A DNA stretch of 64,000 bases from Paraburkholderia phenazinium (GCF_900141745.1 NZ_FSRM01000002.1:3472001-3536000), one strand, 5' to 3'. Positions 42,300-54,309 are shown, counted from the first letter of the stretch. Notes: generated by a model not told the origin, from the letters alone. Numbers and translations: made by a program.

Positions 42300-43283
42300 T
42301 TACGGATAAGACACGTAGACATCAGTCAACAGATCCTCGGCGGTCGGCAAAGGCGCCGCCTTGGCCTCTTTCACCGCATCGTCGATCAGTTGCCTGACCT
42401 TGGCATCGACACCACGCAACTCATTGGAAGTAAGCATTTCCGCGCGTACAACACGCTCTTCGAAGCGCTTCAGGCAATCCTTCTCGTCACGCAGCTTCTG
42501 CACCTCACCCGGCGCACGATAGGTTTGCGCATCGCCTTCGAAATGGCCGAAATAGCGCGAGAACTTCACTTCGACGAGCGTCGGGCCGCCGCCATTGCGG
42601 GCACGCTCGATGGCTTCGCCCAGCGCCTCATGCACCGCGAAGAAATCGAAACCATCGACGATCACGCCCGGCATGCCGAAGCCGCTCGCCCGGTCGGCAA
42701 TGTTGTCGGTAGCCACCGACCACGTCGACGAGGTCGCCTCGGCATAGCCGTTGTTTTCCGCCACGAAGATGGCCGGCAAGCGCCACACCGAAGCGAGATT
42801 CATCGATTCGAAGATCACCCCCTGATTCGACGCACCGTCGCCGAAGAAGCACACGCCGACGCCGCCGGTTTTCTTGTACTTGGCAGCGAGCGCCGCGCCG
42901 CAGATCAGCGGGCCGCCCGCACCGACGATGCCATTCGCGCCGAGCATCCCCTTCGACAGATCGGCGATATGCATCGAGCCGCCCTTGCCATGGCATACCC
43001 CTGTCTGACGACCGTAAATTTCGGCCATCATGCCGCGCACGTCGACGCCCTTGGCGATGCAATGGCCGTGACCGCGGTGCGTGGTGGCCACATAGTCCGC
43101 AATATCCAGATGCATCATCGTGCCCACCGCCGACGCTTCCTCGCCGGCATACAGGTGCACAAAGCCGGGAATCTCGCCGGTGGCGAATTCGACGTGCAGC
43201 CGCTCTTCGAATTCGCGGATCGTGCGCATCAACCGGTACGCCTCCAGTAGCTTTTCCTTGCTCAACTGACTCGAAACCGACAT
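42300..43283 (-). CDS. acoA: Acetoin:2,6-DCPIP oxidoreductase (E1) alpha subunit
   Basis: 327 residues with the E1 alpha thiamine-binding signature GDGASNQGVIFESMNLASVW and ENNGYAEATS, plus GKGGSMHIADLSKGMLGANG. Works with AcoB as the TPP-dependent first enzyme of acetoin cleavage. Good ribosome site (AAGGAGACACGCC). It lies 99 bp after acoX and is expected to be transcribed from the sigma54 promoter at 44540-44555. Confidence 0.95.
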   Translation of the reverse strand: MSVSSQLSKEKLLEAYRLMRTIREFEERLHVEFATGEIPGFVHLYAGEEASAVGTMMHLDIADYVATTHRGHGHCIAKGVDVRGMMAEIYGRQTGVCHGKGGSMHIADLSKGMLGANGIVGAGGPLICGAALAAKYKKTGGVGVCFFGDGASNQGVIFESMNLASVWRLPAIFVAENNGYAEATSSTWSVATDNIADRASGFGMPGVIVDGFDFFAVHEALGEAIERARNGGGPTLVEVKFSRYFGHFEGDAQTYRAPGEVQKLRDEKDCLKRFEERVVRAEMLTSNELRGVDAKVRQLIDDAVKEAKAAPLPTAEDLLTDVYVSYP

Positions 43284-43382
43284 GGCGTGTCTCCTTGGAA
43301 TGAATCAAATGCACTGCTACCTAAACAAGCGTCGCGCACGGCAGTTTGGAGCCACGGCTGACGCTGACTCAAATACGCTCTG

Positions 43383-44471
43383 CTAAGCGCCTGCGCCGGC
43401 CGCCGTCTGCATGACAGCGCCAGCCCTATAAGCCGCCTCGCGCATGAGCTGATGCGAAGCGCAATAGCGCAAGGTGCGCTCGACATCCACCGTGAGCGGG
43501 CCGTCCCAATCGAGCGAAATCTCATAGCGGTCGTCGCGCTCGAGCTCGAGCTCACGCTCACCGTCGAAGGCGAGCGTGCCGTGCCCGGTATTCAGCGGCG
43601 TCCACACGCCGGCCTCAAAGCGTTCGCAGGTGCGCAACGTCACCTGCTCGACGCGGCCGGGCGCGATCGGCGCGACGAGCGGCACACCCGGTTCGCCGTT
43701 GCGCCCAAAACACAAATGCAAGCCGTGCGGTGCGCTGCGTTCCACCGGAGCCCATGCGCCGCCAATCGACGACAGTCCGATGCCGTCGGGAGCCGCAAAC
43801 GTCAAAAACAGCGTTTCGATATCCGCTGGTTCCGATACGGCCCGCGCGCCAACGAAGCGTTGACGGCTGACACACACGTCGACCAGCGCAATCTCTTCGC
43901 GGCCGCGATTTGGCCCTGCCACGCAGCGGACCACGAGGCGTTTGTTGCGCCTCAACGCGACCTCGGCCGGCACCGCGCCGGACGCGACGAGCGCGCCCGC
44001 GAGGCCGGCGACGGTTGCCTCGCGCATCTCAGGGAATGCGTTATTGGTGCCGGTGGAGAGCGTCAGCAAGGGCACTTGCGCGCAATGCGCGGCCACTGCG
44101 CGATGCGTGCCGTCGCCGCCCAGCACCGCGATCAGCCCAACTTCTGCGCGCACCATCGCAGCGACGCCGGCATGGGTGTCCGCCACGCTATCGGCAATCG
44201 GTTGTTCGAGGAATTCGACTTGAGGCCAACGCTGTGGGCCGGCGAGCGCCGTATGGGTATCGATTGCGCGCAGCAGGAGCGCCGCGACGCCGGTGCGATC
44301 ACGCAAGGTCAGCACGCGCTCGACACCGACCACGCCGAGTCCCGCGAGCAGCCGCACGACCATGTTGGCCTTTTCCGATGTCGGGAACACCGACGCGTGG
44401 CTGGTGAGCCGGCGAATATCGCGTCCCGATGCGGGGTTCGCGATCACGCCGACCGTAATGGGCGATGGCAC
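43383..44471 (-). CDS. acoX: AcoX, NAD-kinase-like protein of the acetoin operon
   Basis: 362 residues from a GTG at 44471. NAD-kinase motif LGGDGTHRAVA and STGTNNAFPEMRE. The frame remains open to 44582 with an ATG at 44528, but the sigma54 promoter would start transcription only about 2 nt before that ATG, whereas GGAGA precedes the GTG by 7 nt and VPSPITVGVIANPASGRDI matches the family N-terminus, giving a leader of about 58 nt. AcoX is conserved in aco operons; its exact role is unsettled (possibly NAD(H) or cofactor kinase). Confidence 0.92.
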   Translation of the reverse strand: MPSPITVGVIANPASGRDIRRLTSHASVFPTSEKANMVVRLLAGLGVVGVERVLTLRDRTGVAALLLRAIDTHTALAGPQRWPQVEFLEQPIADSVADTHAGVAAMVRAEVGLIAVLGGDGTHRAVAAHCAQVPLLTLSTGTNNAFPEMREATVAGLAGALVASGAVPAEVALRRNKRLVVRCVAGPNRGREEIALVDVCVSRQRFVGARAVSEPADIETLFLTFAAPDGIGLSSIGGAWAPVERSAPHGLHLCFGRNGEPGVPLVAPIAPGRVEQVTLRTCERFEAGVWTPLNTGHGTLAFDGERELELERDDRYEISLDWDGPLTVDVERTLRYCASHQLMREAAYRAGAVMQTAAGAGA

Positions 44472-44539
44472 TGTCTTGTCTCCGGTCTTTTTTTGTGAAG
44501 CGCTGCCGACTGCTGCGCTTTCATGCATGACAAAGACAC

Positions 44540-44555
44540 TGCAAAGGATGTGCCA
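44540..44555 (-). promoter_or_regulatory. Sigma54 (-24/-12) promoter of acoXABC
   Basis: On the minus strand TGGCAC-ATCCT-TTGCA is a full match to the RpoN consensus (TGGCACR-N4-TTGCW). It lies between acoX and the divergent acoR gene, as expected for AcoR-dependent activation. Confidence 0.92.
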
Positions 44556-44660
44556 AAAAACCCAAGCGGCACCGCATGACAACGAAAACCGCTTGTTTAA
44601 AGGGGTTTCCGTGGGCGACGCACTCGCTGGTCATGCGGAACGAACAGCATCAGATAGCCA

Positions 44661-44674
44661 TTGAGACGTCTCAA
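44661..44674. promoter_or_regulatory. AcoR enhancer candidate, proximal palindrome
   Basis: Perfect 14-bp palindrome TTGAGACGTCTCAA, about 113 bp upstream of the -24 element. Its half-site GTCTCA also appears singly at 44700-44705 and 44767-44772. Confidence 0.7.
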
Positions 44675-44780
44675 GCCCTCGACTCGTACGCTCGCAGGCG
44701 TCTCACCGGGCCACGCAAAGATCACGGCAAGCCCCACCGCATAAGCATCAACGCGACAACCCCGCAGTCTCACGACCCGC

Positions 44781-44798
44781 TTGAGACAATCGTCTCAA
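44781..44798. promoter_or_regulatory. AcoR enhancer candidate, distal palindrome
   Basis: Same half-sites with a 4-bp spacer: TTGAGAC-AATC-GTCTCAA, about 237 bp upstream of the -24 element and 94 bp before the acoR start, so it may also mediate autoregulation. Confidence 0.7.
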
Positions 44799-44891
44799 CC
44801 GTCTCGCATGCTGCATTGCAGTGTGATTGCGCACGTCAGATGTGCTACAAAAACAGCCTGCACTCACCGCGTGACTCGACGGGAGCCGGCC

Positions 44892-46889
<1,998 letters not shown>

Positions 46890-46934
46890 GATGCCGCGGC
46901 CCGGCGGCTCAGCGGTACAGTCAGGCGGCTCCGC

Positions 46935-47438
46935 TCAAGCAGCGGGCAGCTTCCAGCCTTGCCGCACGAAGTGGCAGGTATATCCGTTGGGAATCCGCTC
47001 CAGATAATCCTGATGCTCCGGCTCCGCCTCCCAGAACGGACCTGCGGGCGCGATCTCGGTGACGACCTTGCCGGGCCACAGATCCGATGCGTCGACGTCT
47101 GCCACAGTCTTCAGGGCCACCTGCTTCTGCTCATCGCTGAGATAGAAGATGGCTGAGCGGTAGCTCAGCCCAATGTCGTTGCCCTGGCGGTTCTTCGTGG
47201 TCGGATCGTGGATCTGAAAGAAGAATTCGAGGATCTGGCGATAGCTGATCTTGCCCGGATCGAACACGATCTCGATGGCCTCGGCGTGCGTGCCGTGGTT
47301 GCGGTAGGTGGCGTTGGGTACGTCGCCGCCCGTGTAGCCCACACGCGTGGACAGTACGCCGGGGTAGCGGCGCAGCAGGTCCTGCATGCCCCAGAAGCAC
47401 CCGCCAGCCAGGAGGGCGGTTTCGGTTTGCGTCGTCAT
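46935..47438 (-). CDS. msrA: Peptide methionine-S-sulfoxide reductase
   Basis: 167 residues with the active-site GGCFWGMQ (Cys14), [20 protein letters not shown] and the motif [18 protein letters not shown], all diagnostic of MsrA, which reduces protein Met-S-sulfoxide using thioredoxin. ATG 47438 is chosen because GGAGAG lies 9 nt upstream; the frame to 47489 is an unlikely extension. No second Cys pair typical of E. coli-length MsrA is visible at the C-terminus. Confidence 0.94.
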   Translation of the reverse strand: MTTQTETALLAGGCFWGMQDLLRRYPGVLSTRVGYTGGDVPNATYRNHGTHAEAIEIVFDPGKISYRQILEFFFQIHDPTTKNRQGNDIGLSYRSAIFYLSDEQKQVALKTVADVDASDLWPGKVVTEIAPAGPFWEAEPEHQDYLERIPNGYTCHFVRQGWKLPAA

Positions 47439-47658
47439 ATCGATTCTCTCCATGAGTGCGGTGACTTCACTGAGTCCGTCACTCGTCAATGAACAAGTTA
47501 GCGTGTTGGGGTTTGCCGCCGGGAGCTGCGGTTCGCATCAGGCAGGCATCGGAAGCAGCATGCCAGAAGTCGACCATTTCCGTCGACTCACAGGTCAGGC
47601 CGGTCGTGTCGCGATTGGCATCGACACGCCTGCCGGCGAATTCGGAAACTCCCGTGGT

Positions 47659-48867
47659 CTACGAACCCACAGGAATGCGGACGGAAAACCGGGTCCCAAA
47701 CTCCACGGTAGACTGCACTTCCAGGGCTCCCGCGTGGGCACTCACGATCTGCTTGCAGATATAAAGGCCGAGGCCAAGGCCGCCTCCGGGCGCACTGGAC
47801 GCTGGACGCCAGTACGGCTCGAAGACACGCGACAGCGTTTCCGGCGCGATCAGGTCGCCGCCATTGGCGACGGAAAGCACCAGTTCACCGGCATCGATCG
47901 ATCCTTCTATCACGATGGGCGCATCCGGCGCGCCGTGGCTGATGGCATTGCCCAGAAGATTGGACAGCAACTGCTGCATACGCGCCAGATCGCAACGAAC
48001 GGGAGCGGCAATGGCCAGATGACACAACACTTCGCGCGACGGGTTCGCTTCGCACAGTTCGTCGACGACGGCACGCAGGTGCTGCCCCAGGTCATCTACC
48101 GGCTGGAGAGAAACCGTGATTCCCGAGCCCAGACGACCGCGTGCGAAGTCCATCACATCGTCGATCAGCCGCGCCATGCGCGACGCGGTGGTTTTCAGAC
48201 GCTTGCCGATATTTGCAATCTCGGGGTCCTGGACGCGGCGGCTCAAAAGCTCCGCGGTCGCTCCCACTGCAGCAAGCGGATTGCGCAAGTCATGCCCCAG
48301 CACCGCAATAAACTGCTCGCGCAGGGTCGCCGTCTCGCGTTCGTTCGACAGCAGCGCCTCGGTCGACCATTGGCGTTTCTCGCTGTCCAGTTGCATCCCG
48401 ATCAGCGTCGCAAACACCTCGAACATGCGAACAATGCGCGGTTCCGAAACCTTCGCCGGGCGCGCATCGATCGCGCACAGGTTGCCGAAGTATTCGCCGC
48501 CCGGCAGGATGATCGGCACCGAGATGTAGCTTTCCAGACCGTAGATTGCAGGCGTGTGATGCCCGCAATAGGTCGCGTCCTGACTGAACTGGTCGATCAC
48601 GATGGCGGTTCTCGCGGCGCGCGATTCGAAGCACAGCGTAGTGTGCAAGTCCAGCTGCCCGCCAGGTTGCAGGCCGAAGTCGACGGTATCGCGCACCGCA
48701 CAGGCTGTCCAGGTCGCGTCGGTGACGCGTGCAACGGCCGCGAAACCCATGCCGGTTTCGTCGCAAATCATCTGAAGCATGGACGGTACGGCACCAATGC
48801 GCGCGACTGCGCCTATGTCGCGCGCGAGGGACTCCCGCGAGTCAATCGAGCTTGGTAAGTTGTTCAC
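47659..48867 (-). CDS. GAF-domain sensor histidine kinase
   Basis: 402 residues, soluble. N-terminal GAF domain (about 20-170; ATYCGHHTPAIYGLESYISV, GNLCAIDARPA), HisKA with phospho-acceptor in AVLGHDLRNPLAAV and HATPase_c with GGGLGLGLYICKQIVSAHAG. The start is GTG at 48867. No receiver or partner regulator is adjacent, so it is an orphan kinase, possibly redox- or nitric-oxide-sensing as many phytochrome-like GAF kinases are, but no signal can be assigned. Confidence 0.9.
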   Translation of the reverse strand: MNNLPSSIDSRESLARDIGAVARIGAVPSMLQMICDETGMGFAAVARVTDATWTACAVRDTVDFGLQPGGQLDLHTTLCFESRAARTAIVIDQFSQDATYCGHHTPAIYGLESYISVPIILPGGEYFGNLCAIDARPAKVSEPRIVRMFEVFATLIGMQLDSEKRQWSTEALLSNERETATLREQFIAVLGHDLRNPLAAVGATAELLSRRVQDPEIANIGKRLKTTASRMARLIDDVMDFARGRLGSGITVSLQPVDDLGQHLRAVVDELCEANPSREVLCHLAIAAPVRCDLARMQQLLSNLLGNAISHGAPDAPIVIEGSIDAGELVLSVANGGDLIAPETLSRVFEPYWRPASSAPGGGLGLGLYICKQIVSAHAGALEVQSTVEFGTRFSVRIPVGS

Positions 48868-49014
48868 GTGTGGGATGTTGGCCGTCCGGATGGGTTTTAT
48901 TTTGCCCTATTCCGGATCGGACTGGGGCCGCGAACAACCGGCGTTGCCCGCGGCAGGCGGATGCGCTGGGGGCGATCGCTTACCGTCAGGCTAACAGACC
49001 GCCGTCACCCGGCG

Positions 49015-49908
49015 TCACGAATGCTCGAAATAGCCGGGCTGGTCGATGTCGCCCAGAAGGTCCGGCCCGACTGCGTGCCAGTCCAGCGTTGCCTGAGTGC
49101 GGTGGCTCGAGGTCGGCGCATCCATTGCCGCGAACATCCCAAACCAGCCGAAATGCTCGTTCATTGCCTCTGGACGCTTGCTGACGACCGGCAGGTTCAG
49201 ACGACGGCCGATCACGCTGGCGATCTCCCTGAACGGCACGCCCTGATCGGTAACCGCGTGGTATCGCGCGCCGGCCTCGCCTTTCTCAACCGCAAGCCGG
49301 TAAAGACGGGCCGCATCGCGACGATGAACGCCAGGCCAGCGGTTGAGTCCTTCGCCCACGTAGGCCGACACCCCTTTCTCGCGCGCGATAGCGATCACCC
49401 TCGGAATAAAGCCGTGGTCGCCGACGCCATGCACCGAGGGCGCAAGGCGCACGGTGCAGACATTGATGCCGCGCGCGAACAGCGAGGCCGCCACCTGCTC
49501 CGGCGCACGCGGGAAGGCGGGATCGAAAGGCCGGACGTCTTCTTCGGTCGCGAGGCGCCCCGGTGCCAGCAGCGCGACCCCGGAGGTGACGATCAGTTGC
49601 CGGTCGGAGCCTTCGAGCGCGTCGCCGAGCGCCTCGAGCGCACGCCGTTCCGTCTCGCAGTTCTCGGCAAACTTAGTGAAGTCATGATTGAAGGCGGTGT
49701 GAATCACGCTGTCCGCGGCGAGTGCGCCGCGCTGCAGGCCGTCCAGCTCTTCGAGCGAGCCGCGCTGTACTTCGGCGCCTGCCGCGACAAGCGCCGCGGC
49801 TCCGGCGTCCGAGCGCGCGAGACCGAGCACCTCGTGCCCCGCCTCGATCAATTCCTTGACGACCGCAGAGCCGACAAAACCCGTTGCGCCGGTCACAAAA
49901 ACTTTCAT
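49015..49908 (-). CDS. Atypical SDR, NAD(P)-dependent epimerase/reductase
   Basis: 297 residues. Extended-type SDR with the N-terminal VTGATGFVGSAVVKELIEAG and a YbjT/NmrA-like core (SVIHTAFNHDF, LIVTSGVALLAPG, VRLAPSVHGVGDHG). ATG 49908 has AGGAGAG upstream. It is divergent from the XRE-family gene, a pair often found together, with the palindrome TACCCTATCAGGGTA between them. Substrate unknown. Confidence 0.88.
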   Translation of the reverse strand: MKVFVTGATGFVGSAVVKELIEAGHEVLGLARSDAGAAALVAAGAEVQRGSLEELDGLQRGALAADSVIHTAFNHDFTKFAENCETERRALEALGDALEGSDRQLIVTSGVALLAPGRLATEEDVRPFDPAFPRAPEQVAASLFARGINVCTVRLAPSVHGVGDHGFIPRVIAIAREKGVSAYVGEGLNRWPGVHRRDAARLYRLAVEKGEAGARYHAVTDQGVPFREIASVIGRRLNLPVVSKRPEAMNEHFGWFGMFAAMDAPTSSHRTQATLDWHAVGPDLLGDIDQPGYFEHS

Positions 49909-49953
49909 GGAAACTCTCCTGAGCCAAAGTGGACAGGAGAGATTCTTGGCGCG

Positions 49954-49968
49954 TACCCTATCAGGGTA
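49954..49968. promoter_or_regulatory. Operator of the XRE/SDR divergent pair
   Basis: Perfect inverted repeat TACCCT-ATC-AGGGTA, 46 bp before the SDR start and 49 bp before the XRE gene start, so centrally placed to control both. Confidence 0.7.
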
Positions 49969-50016
49969 AAGTAGTGACGTTATACAGGTATATCGACTAA
50001 CAGCGTGAGGGTAAGC

Positions 50017-50853
50017 ATGCCGGCCGCGAATGAAAATCCGCTGGGTACCTATTTGAGGGATCGCCGTACGAAACTGGATCCCGCCACCTTCGGCATTGCG
50101 TTGACCCGCCGGCGCACACCGGGGTTGCGGCGCGAAGAAGTCGCGCAGCGGGCCAACGTCAGTGCGACCTGGTACACCTGGCTCGAACAGGGCCGGGGCG
50201 GAGCGCCCTCCGCTGAAGTGCTGGAACGCATCGCGCGGGCGCTGCTGCTGACCGATGTCGAGCGCGAACATCTGTTTCTACTCGGCCTGGGCCGCCCGCC
50301 GGAGGTCCGCTATCAGACAAGCGGTGGGGTGACACCGCGCTTGCAGCACGTGCTCGATGCGCTGGAGCCAAGCCCCGCCCTGATCCGCACTGCTACATGG
50401 GACGTCGTCGCGTGGAACCACGCCGCCGCTGCGACGCTCGTCGACTACGGCGCGCTGCCGCCGGAGCAACGCAATATCCTGCGCAGTGTTTTCTGCGACC
50501 CCCGCGTGCGCGCCGCGCAAACCGATTGGGAAACCACCGCGCGCTTCGTCGTAGGCGCATTCCGGGTGGATGCCGCGCGCGCCGGAGCCACCAGTCAGGT
50601 CGCCGCGCTAGTGGAGGAACTTTGCCAGGTCAGCCCAGAATTCGCCGCGATGTGGCGCGACCATGACGTGCGCGCACACGGCGAGGGGGTCAAGCATTTG
50701 CGGCATCCGATCGCCGGTATGATCGCGTTCGAATACTCAGCGTTTGCCGTCGACGGTCGACCGGATCTTCATATGGTGGTCTACAACCCGGCAACGCCAC
50801 ACGATGCGGACCTGGTAAAGTCGTTGATCGAGTCGCGTGCCGTCACGGCTTAG
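50017..50853 (+). CDS. XRE-family regulator with MmyB-like ligand domain
   Basis: 278 residues. N-terminal helix-turn-helix (TPGLRREEVAQRANVSATWY, TWLEQGRG) and a C-terminal PAS-like MmyB domain (LIRTATWDVVAWNHAAAATL, WRDHDVRAHGEGVKHLRHP) of the kind that binds a small hydrophobic ligand. A GTG at 50005 is in frame but ATG 50017, after GAGGGTAAGC, is preferred. Likely represses itself and the divergent SDR gene. Confidence 0.9.
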   Translation: MPAANENPLGTYLRDRRTKLDPATFGIALTRRRTPGLRREEVAQRANVSATWYTWLEQGRGGAPSAEVLERIARALLLTDVEREHLFLLGLGRPPEVRYQTSGGVTPRLQHVLDALEPSPALIRTATWDVVAWNHAAAATLVDYGALPPEQRNILRSVFCDPRVRAAQTDWETTARFVVGAFRVDAARAGATSQVAALVEELCQVSPEFAAMWRDHDVRAHGEGVKHLRHPIAGMIAFEYSAFAVDGRPDLHMVVYNPATPHDADLVKSLIESRAVTA

Positions 50854-50870
50854 TGACAGCACGACAGCAC

Positions 50871-50910
50871 GGGCACGCTGACGTAACGGTGATTCGGGCG
50901 TACCGTGCCC
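50871..50910. terminator. Weak hairpin between XRE and aceE-like genes
   Basis: GGGCACG and CGTGCCC arms with a 26-nt loop fill the convergent gap. Loop length makes it a poor candidate. Confidence 0.25.
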
Positions 50911-53631
50911 TCACCGTACCCAGGCCGCGCCACCAGGCCAGCCGCTTTTGCCATATCGCTCCACCGCGTCCCGAACCACCCGCGCCTCCACTTCTCCCTC
51001 ATCGGCCAGCGTCTTCAACGCAGCAATCGCGATCGAAGCCCGATCCACTTCGAAGAACTCCCGCAGCGCGGCGCGAGTATCGCTGCGGCCGAACCCGTCG
51101 GTCCCAAGCGTCACATACCGGCGCGGCACATACGCCCGAATCAGTTCCGGCACTGCACGCACATAGTCCGTCGCGGCAATTACAGGTCCTTGCGAGGCGC
51201 CAAGCGCCGAGCTCACATAAGGCTGAATCTCCACGCCGCCCAGTCTGGAAGACCGCTCGGCCGCCATGCCGTCGCGCTGTAACTCGGTGAAACTGGTCAC
51301 GCTCCACACGGCGGCGTCGATGCCCCAATCGTCCTTGAGCATCGTCTGCGCGGCGATCACTTCGCCGAGAATCGCCCCCGCACCAAGCAACTGCACACGC
51401 GCTTTTGCAGTCGACTCGGTAGGCAGCTGGTAAATCCCCTTGAGGATTCCGTCGCGCACCGTTTGCAAATCGCCCTCGGGTACCGAAGGCTGCGCGTAGT
51501 TCTCGTTCATCACCGTGACGTAATAGAACACGTCGCGCTGCTGCTCGACCATCTCGCGCATGCCCTCATCGACGATCGCCGCTACCTCGTACGCGAACGC
51601 AGGATCGTAGGCACGGCAATTCGGAATCGTCGATGCCGCGAGGTGGCTGGTGCCGTCCTGATGCTGCAAGCCCTCACCACCGAGCGTCGTTTTGCCCGAG
51701 GTGGCGCCGATCAGAAACCCGCGCGCACGCTGATCCGCCGCTGCCCAGATAATGTCGCCAATCCGCTGAAAGCCGAACATCGAGTAGTAGATGTAGAAGG
51801 GCAGCATCGGCAGATCATGCACGCTGTACGACGTGGCCGCCGCAATCCATGACGACACCGCGCCCGCCTCCGAAATCCCCTCCTCGAGAATCTGTCCTTT
51901 GGTATCCTCACGGTAATACAGCATGGAACCGAGGTCCTCCGGCTCATACAACTGCCCGAGCGGCGAATAGATTCCAACCTGGCGAAACATGTTCGCCATC
52001 CCAAACGTGCGCGCTTCGTCGGCCACGATCGGCACCACTCGCTGACCGATCTCGCCATCCTTCAACAGCGCGGTCAGCATCCGTACAAGCGCCATCGTCG
52101 TGGACATCTCGCGCCCGTTCGCATCCAGCGCGAATTGCCCCCAGGTCTGGATCGAAGGGACGGTCAGCCCCTTCGATGCCACTCTCCGCCTTCTGGGCAG
52201 ATAGCCCCCCAGGGCAGTCCGGCGTGCATGCAGGTATTGCATTTCCGGGCTGTCTTCCGCTGGTTTGTAAAACTTGACCTGCTCGACGTCTTCGTCCGGA
52301 ATCGGCAAGCGGAAGCGGTCGCGGAATGCCTTCAGGTCGTCGAAATCGAGCTTCTTTTGCTGGTGGGTCGTCATCCTGCCCTGCCCGGACGTGCCCATGC
52401 CGAAGCCCTTCATCGTCTTCGCAAGGATCACCGTAGGCTGGCCGCGGTGGGCCAAAGCCTTCGCGTAGGCTGCGTGCAGTTTGCGCACGTCGTGACCGCC
52501 GCGGCGCAAGCGGTCGATTTCCTGATCGCTCAGCTGCGCAGCGAGCGCCGCGAGTTCGGGATTCTGGCCGAAGAAACGTTCTCGGTTATACGCACCGTCA
52601 TTCGCCGAAAAGGTCTGGAACTGGCCGTCCACGGTGTGAGCGAAGGCACGCGCGAGAGCGCCGGTACGATCGCGCGCAAACAACGCGTCCCAGTCCGAAC
52701 CCCACACCACCTTGATCACGTTCCAGCCGGCGCCGCTGAAGTGCGCTTCGAGCTCGTCGATGATGCGGCCGTTGCTGCGCACCGGGCCGTCGAGCCGCTG
52801 CAGGTTGCAGTTGATCACGAAGATCAGGTTGTCGAGCCTTTCGCGCGCCGCCAGCGACAACGCGCCGATCGATTCCGGCTCGTCCATCTCGCCGTCGCCG
52901 AAAAAACCCCACACCTTGCGGCCTTCGGTCTGCGCGAGGCCGCGATTCTGCAGATAGCGCATGAAGCGCGCCTGGTAGATCGAATTGATCGGGCCAATGC
53001 CCATCGAGCCAGTCGGAAACTGCCAGAAGTCCGGCATCAGCCACGGATGCGGATAAGAACACAGGCCGGGCCCGGCGATTTCGCGCCGGTAGTGCTGCAG
53101 ATTTTCTTCGTTCAGGAATCCTTCCAGATATGCCCGCGCATACACACCCGGCGACGAGTGCGGCTGGAAATACACGAGATCGCCCCCGCTGCCCTCGCCT
53201 GCATCGGGCGCTGCGGCGCGAAAGAAGTGATTGAAGCCCACTTCGAACAGATCCGCCGCCGATGCATAGCTCGCAATGTGGCCGCCGAGTTCGCCGTACG
53301 CCTTGTTGGCCCGCACCACCATGGCGAGCGCATTCCAGCGCAACGCGGCGGCGAGCCGCTCCTCGAGTTCGAGATCGCCCGGATAACGGGGCTGCTGATC
53401 GAAGGCAATCGTATTGACGTAGGGCGTCACCCGCGCCCGGGACGATTCAACGCCCTGCGCAAGCGCATGCGCCGCGAGGCGCTCGAACAGAAAGTGCGCG
53501 CGGTCGCGACCGACGTGTTGTACGACGGCATCGAACGCTTCCAGCCACTCGGCTGTTTCCCCGGGGTCGCTGTCGTCCTGAGCGCGCCCAGGAGAACCCA
53601 ACTGCAATGCACCGCTCGACAAATCCGTCAT
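50911..53631 (-). CDS. Homodimeric pyruvate/2-oxoacid dehydrogenase E1 component (AceE/MdeB-like)
   Basis: 906 residues, the length of AceE. TPP-binding region [20 protein letters not shown] with [14 protein letters not shown], and AceE signatures [30 protein letters not shown] and [14 protein letters not shown]2 and E3 genes are absent here, and the divergent gene is an Lrp regulator; Pseudomonas MdeB, a 2-oxobutyrate dehydrogenase of methionine catabolism, has the same pairing, so this may be a specialised copy rather than the housekeeping enzyme. ATG 53631 has GGAGTGGCGTC upstream. Confidence 0.9.
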   Translation of the reverse strand: MTDLSSGALQLGSPGRAQDDSDPGETAEWLEAFDAVVQHVGRDRAHFLFERLAAHALAQGVESSRARVTPYVNTIAFDQQPRYPGDLELEERLAAALRWNALAMVVRANKAYGELGGHIASYASAADLFEVGFNHFFRAAAPDAGEGSGGDLVYFQPHSSPGVYARAYLEGFLNEENLQHYRREIAGPGLCSYPHPWLMPDFWQFPTGSMGIGPINSIYQARFMRYLQNRGLAQTEGRKVWGFFGDGEMDEPESIGALSLAARERLDNLIFVINCNLQRLDGPVRSNGRIIDELEAHFSGAGWNVIKVVWGSDWDALFARDRTGALARAFAHTVDGQFQTFSANDGAYNRERFFGQNPELAALAAQLSDQEIDRLRRGGHDVRKLHAAYAKALAHRGQPTVILAKTMKGFGMGTSGQGRMTTHQQKKLDFDDLKAFRDRFRLPIPDEDVEQVKFYKPAEDSPEMQYLHARRTALGGYLPRRRRVASKGLTVPSIQTWGQFALDANGREMSTTMALVRMLTALLKDGEIGQRVVPIVADEARTFGMANMFRQVGIYSPLGQLYEPEDLGSMLYYREDTKGQILEEGISEAGAVSSWIAAATSYSVHDLPMLPFYIYYSMFGFQRIGDIIWAAADQRARGFLIGATSGKTTLGGEGLQHQDGTSHLAASTIPNCRAYDPAFAYEVAAIVDEGMREMVEQQRDVFYYVTVMNENYAQPSVPEGDLQTVRDGILKGIYQLPTESTAKARVQLLGAGAILGEVIAAQTMLKDDWGIDAAVWSVTSFTELQRDGMAAERSSRLGGVEIQPYVSSALGASQGPVIAATDYVRAVPELIRAYVPRRYVTLGTDGFGRSDTRAALREFFEVDRASIAIAALKTLADEGEVEARVVRDAVERYGKSGWPGGAAWVR

Positions 53632-53693
53632 GACGCCACTCCAGGAGGGGGTATCCGGTTAAACAGGGTTGGCACCATGGTAACCATCAATCC

Positions 53694-53715
53694 GCAAAAT
53701 AGGCCTCTGATTTGC
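53694..53715. promoter_or_regulatory. Inverted repeat in the aceE-like / Lrp divergent promoter
   Basis: GCAAA and TTTGC arms with 12 bp between, 63 bp from the E1 start and 58 bp from the Lrp-family start. Compatible with an Lrp/AsnC site but short. Confidence 0.35.
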
Positions 53716-53772
53716 TTGTCATTCCGGGTCTGGATAGTGTATTTATTCTTCGCATACGCCAATTTACGGAAT

Positions 53773-54309
53773 ATGTCATCTATGACAACCACGCCGAAAC
53801 GGCTGGACCGCATCGATATCGGCATCCTCAGCCAGTTGCAGCAGAATGCGCGCATCACCAATTCCGAGCTGGCGCGCGCGGTCAACCTCTCGCCCACGCC
53901 GTGCTTTAACCGGGTGCGCGCGCTCGAGAAACTGGGGTTGTTCAAGCAACAGGTCACGTTGCTGAATCCGGAGCCGCTCGGGCTGCGCATCAACGTGTTC
54001 ATTCAGGTGAGTCTGGAGAAACAGGTGGAAGAAGCGCTGCAGCGCTTCGAACAGGCCATCGCCGAGCGCCCGGAAGTGATGGAGTGCTATCTGATGACGG
54101 GCGACGCGGACTACCTGCTGCGCGTCGTGATGCCGGACATGCAGACGCTCGAGCGCTTCATCCTCGAACATCTGACGAAAATACCGGGCGTCTCGAACAT
54201 CCGTTCCAGCTTTGCACTCAAGCAGGTGCGGTATAAGACGGCCCTGCCGTTGCCGTCGTCGGGACTGACGCTGATCGACCCGGACGATGTTTCAACGGAC
54301 TGGAGGTGA
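53773..54309 (+). CDS. Lrp/AsnC-family transcriptional regulator
   Basis: 178 residues: N-terminal HTH ([40 protein letters not shown]) and the C-terminal RAM/AsnC_trans_reg effector domain ([20 protein letters not shown]). The frame stays open far upstream, opposite the E1 gene, but ATG 53773 (or 53782) immediately precedes the domain. Divergent from the AceE-like gene and probably its amino-acid- or oxoacid-responsive regulator, as MdeR is for mde genes. Confidence 0.92.
   Translation: MSSMTTTPKRLDRIDIGILSQLQQNARITNSELARAVNLSPTPCFNRVRALEKLGLFKQQVTLLNPEPLGLRINVFIQVSLEKQVEEALQRFEQAIAERPEVMECYLMTGDADYLLRVVMPDMQTLERFILEHLTKIPGVSNIRSSFALKQVRYKTALPLPSSGLTLIDPDDVSTDWR

Noticed and set aside
52135..54309. 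724-codon plus-strand frame through the aceE-like gene
   Set aside because: Only its last 178 codons are real (Lrp regulator). The upstream part is antisense to E1 and lacks recognisable structure.
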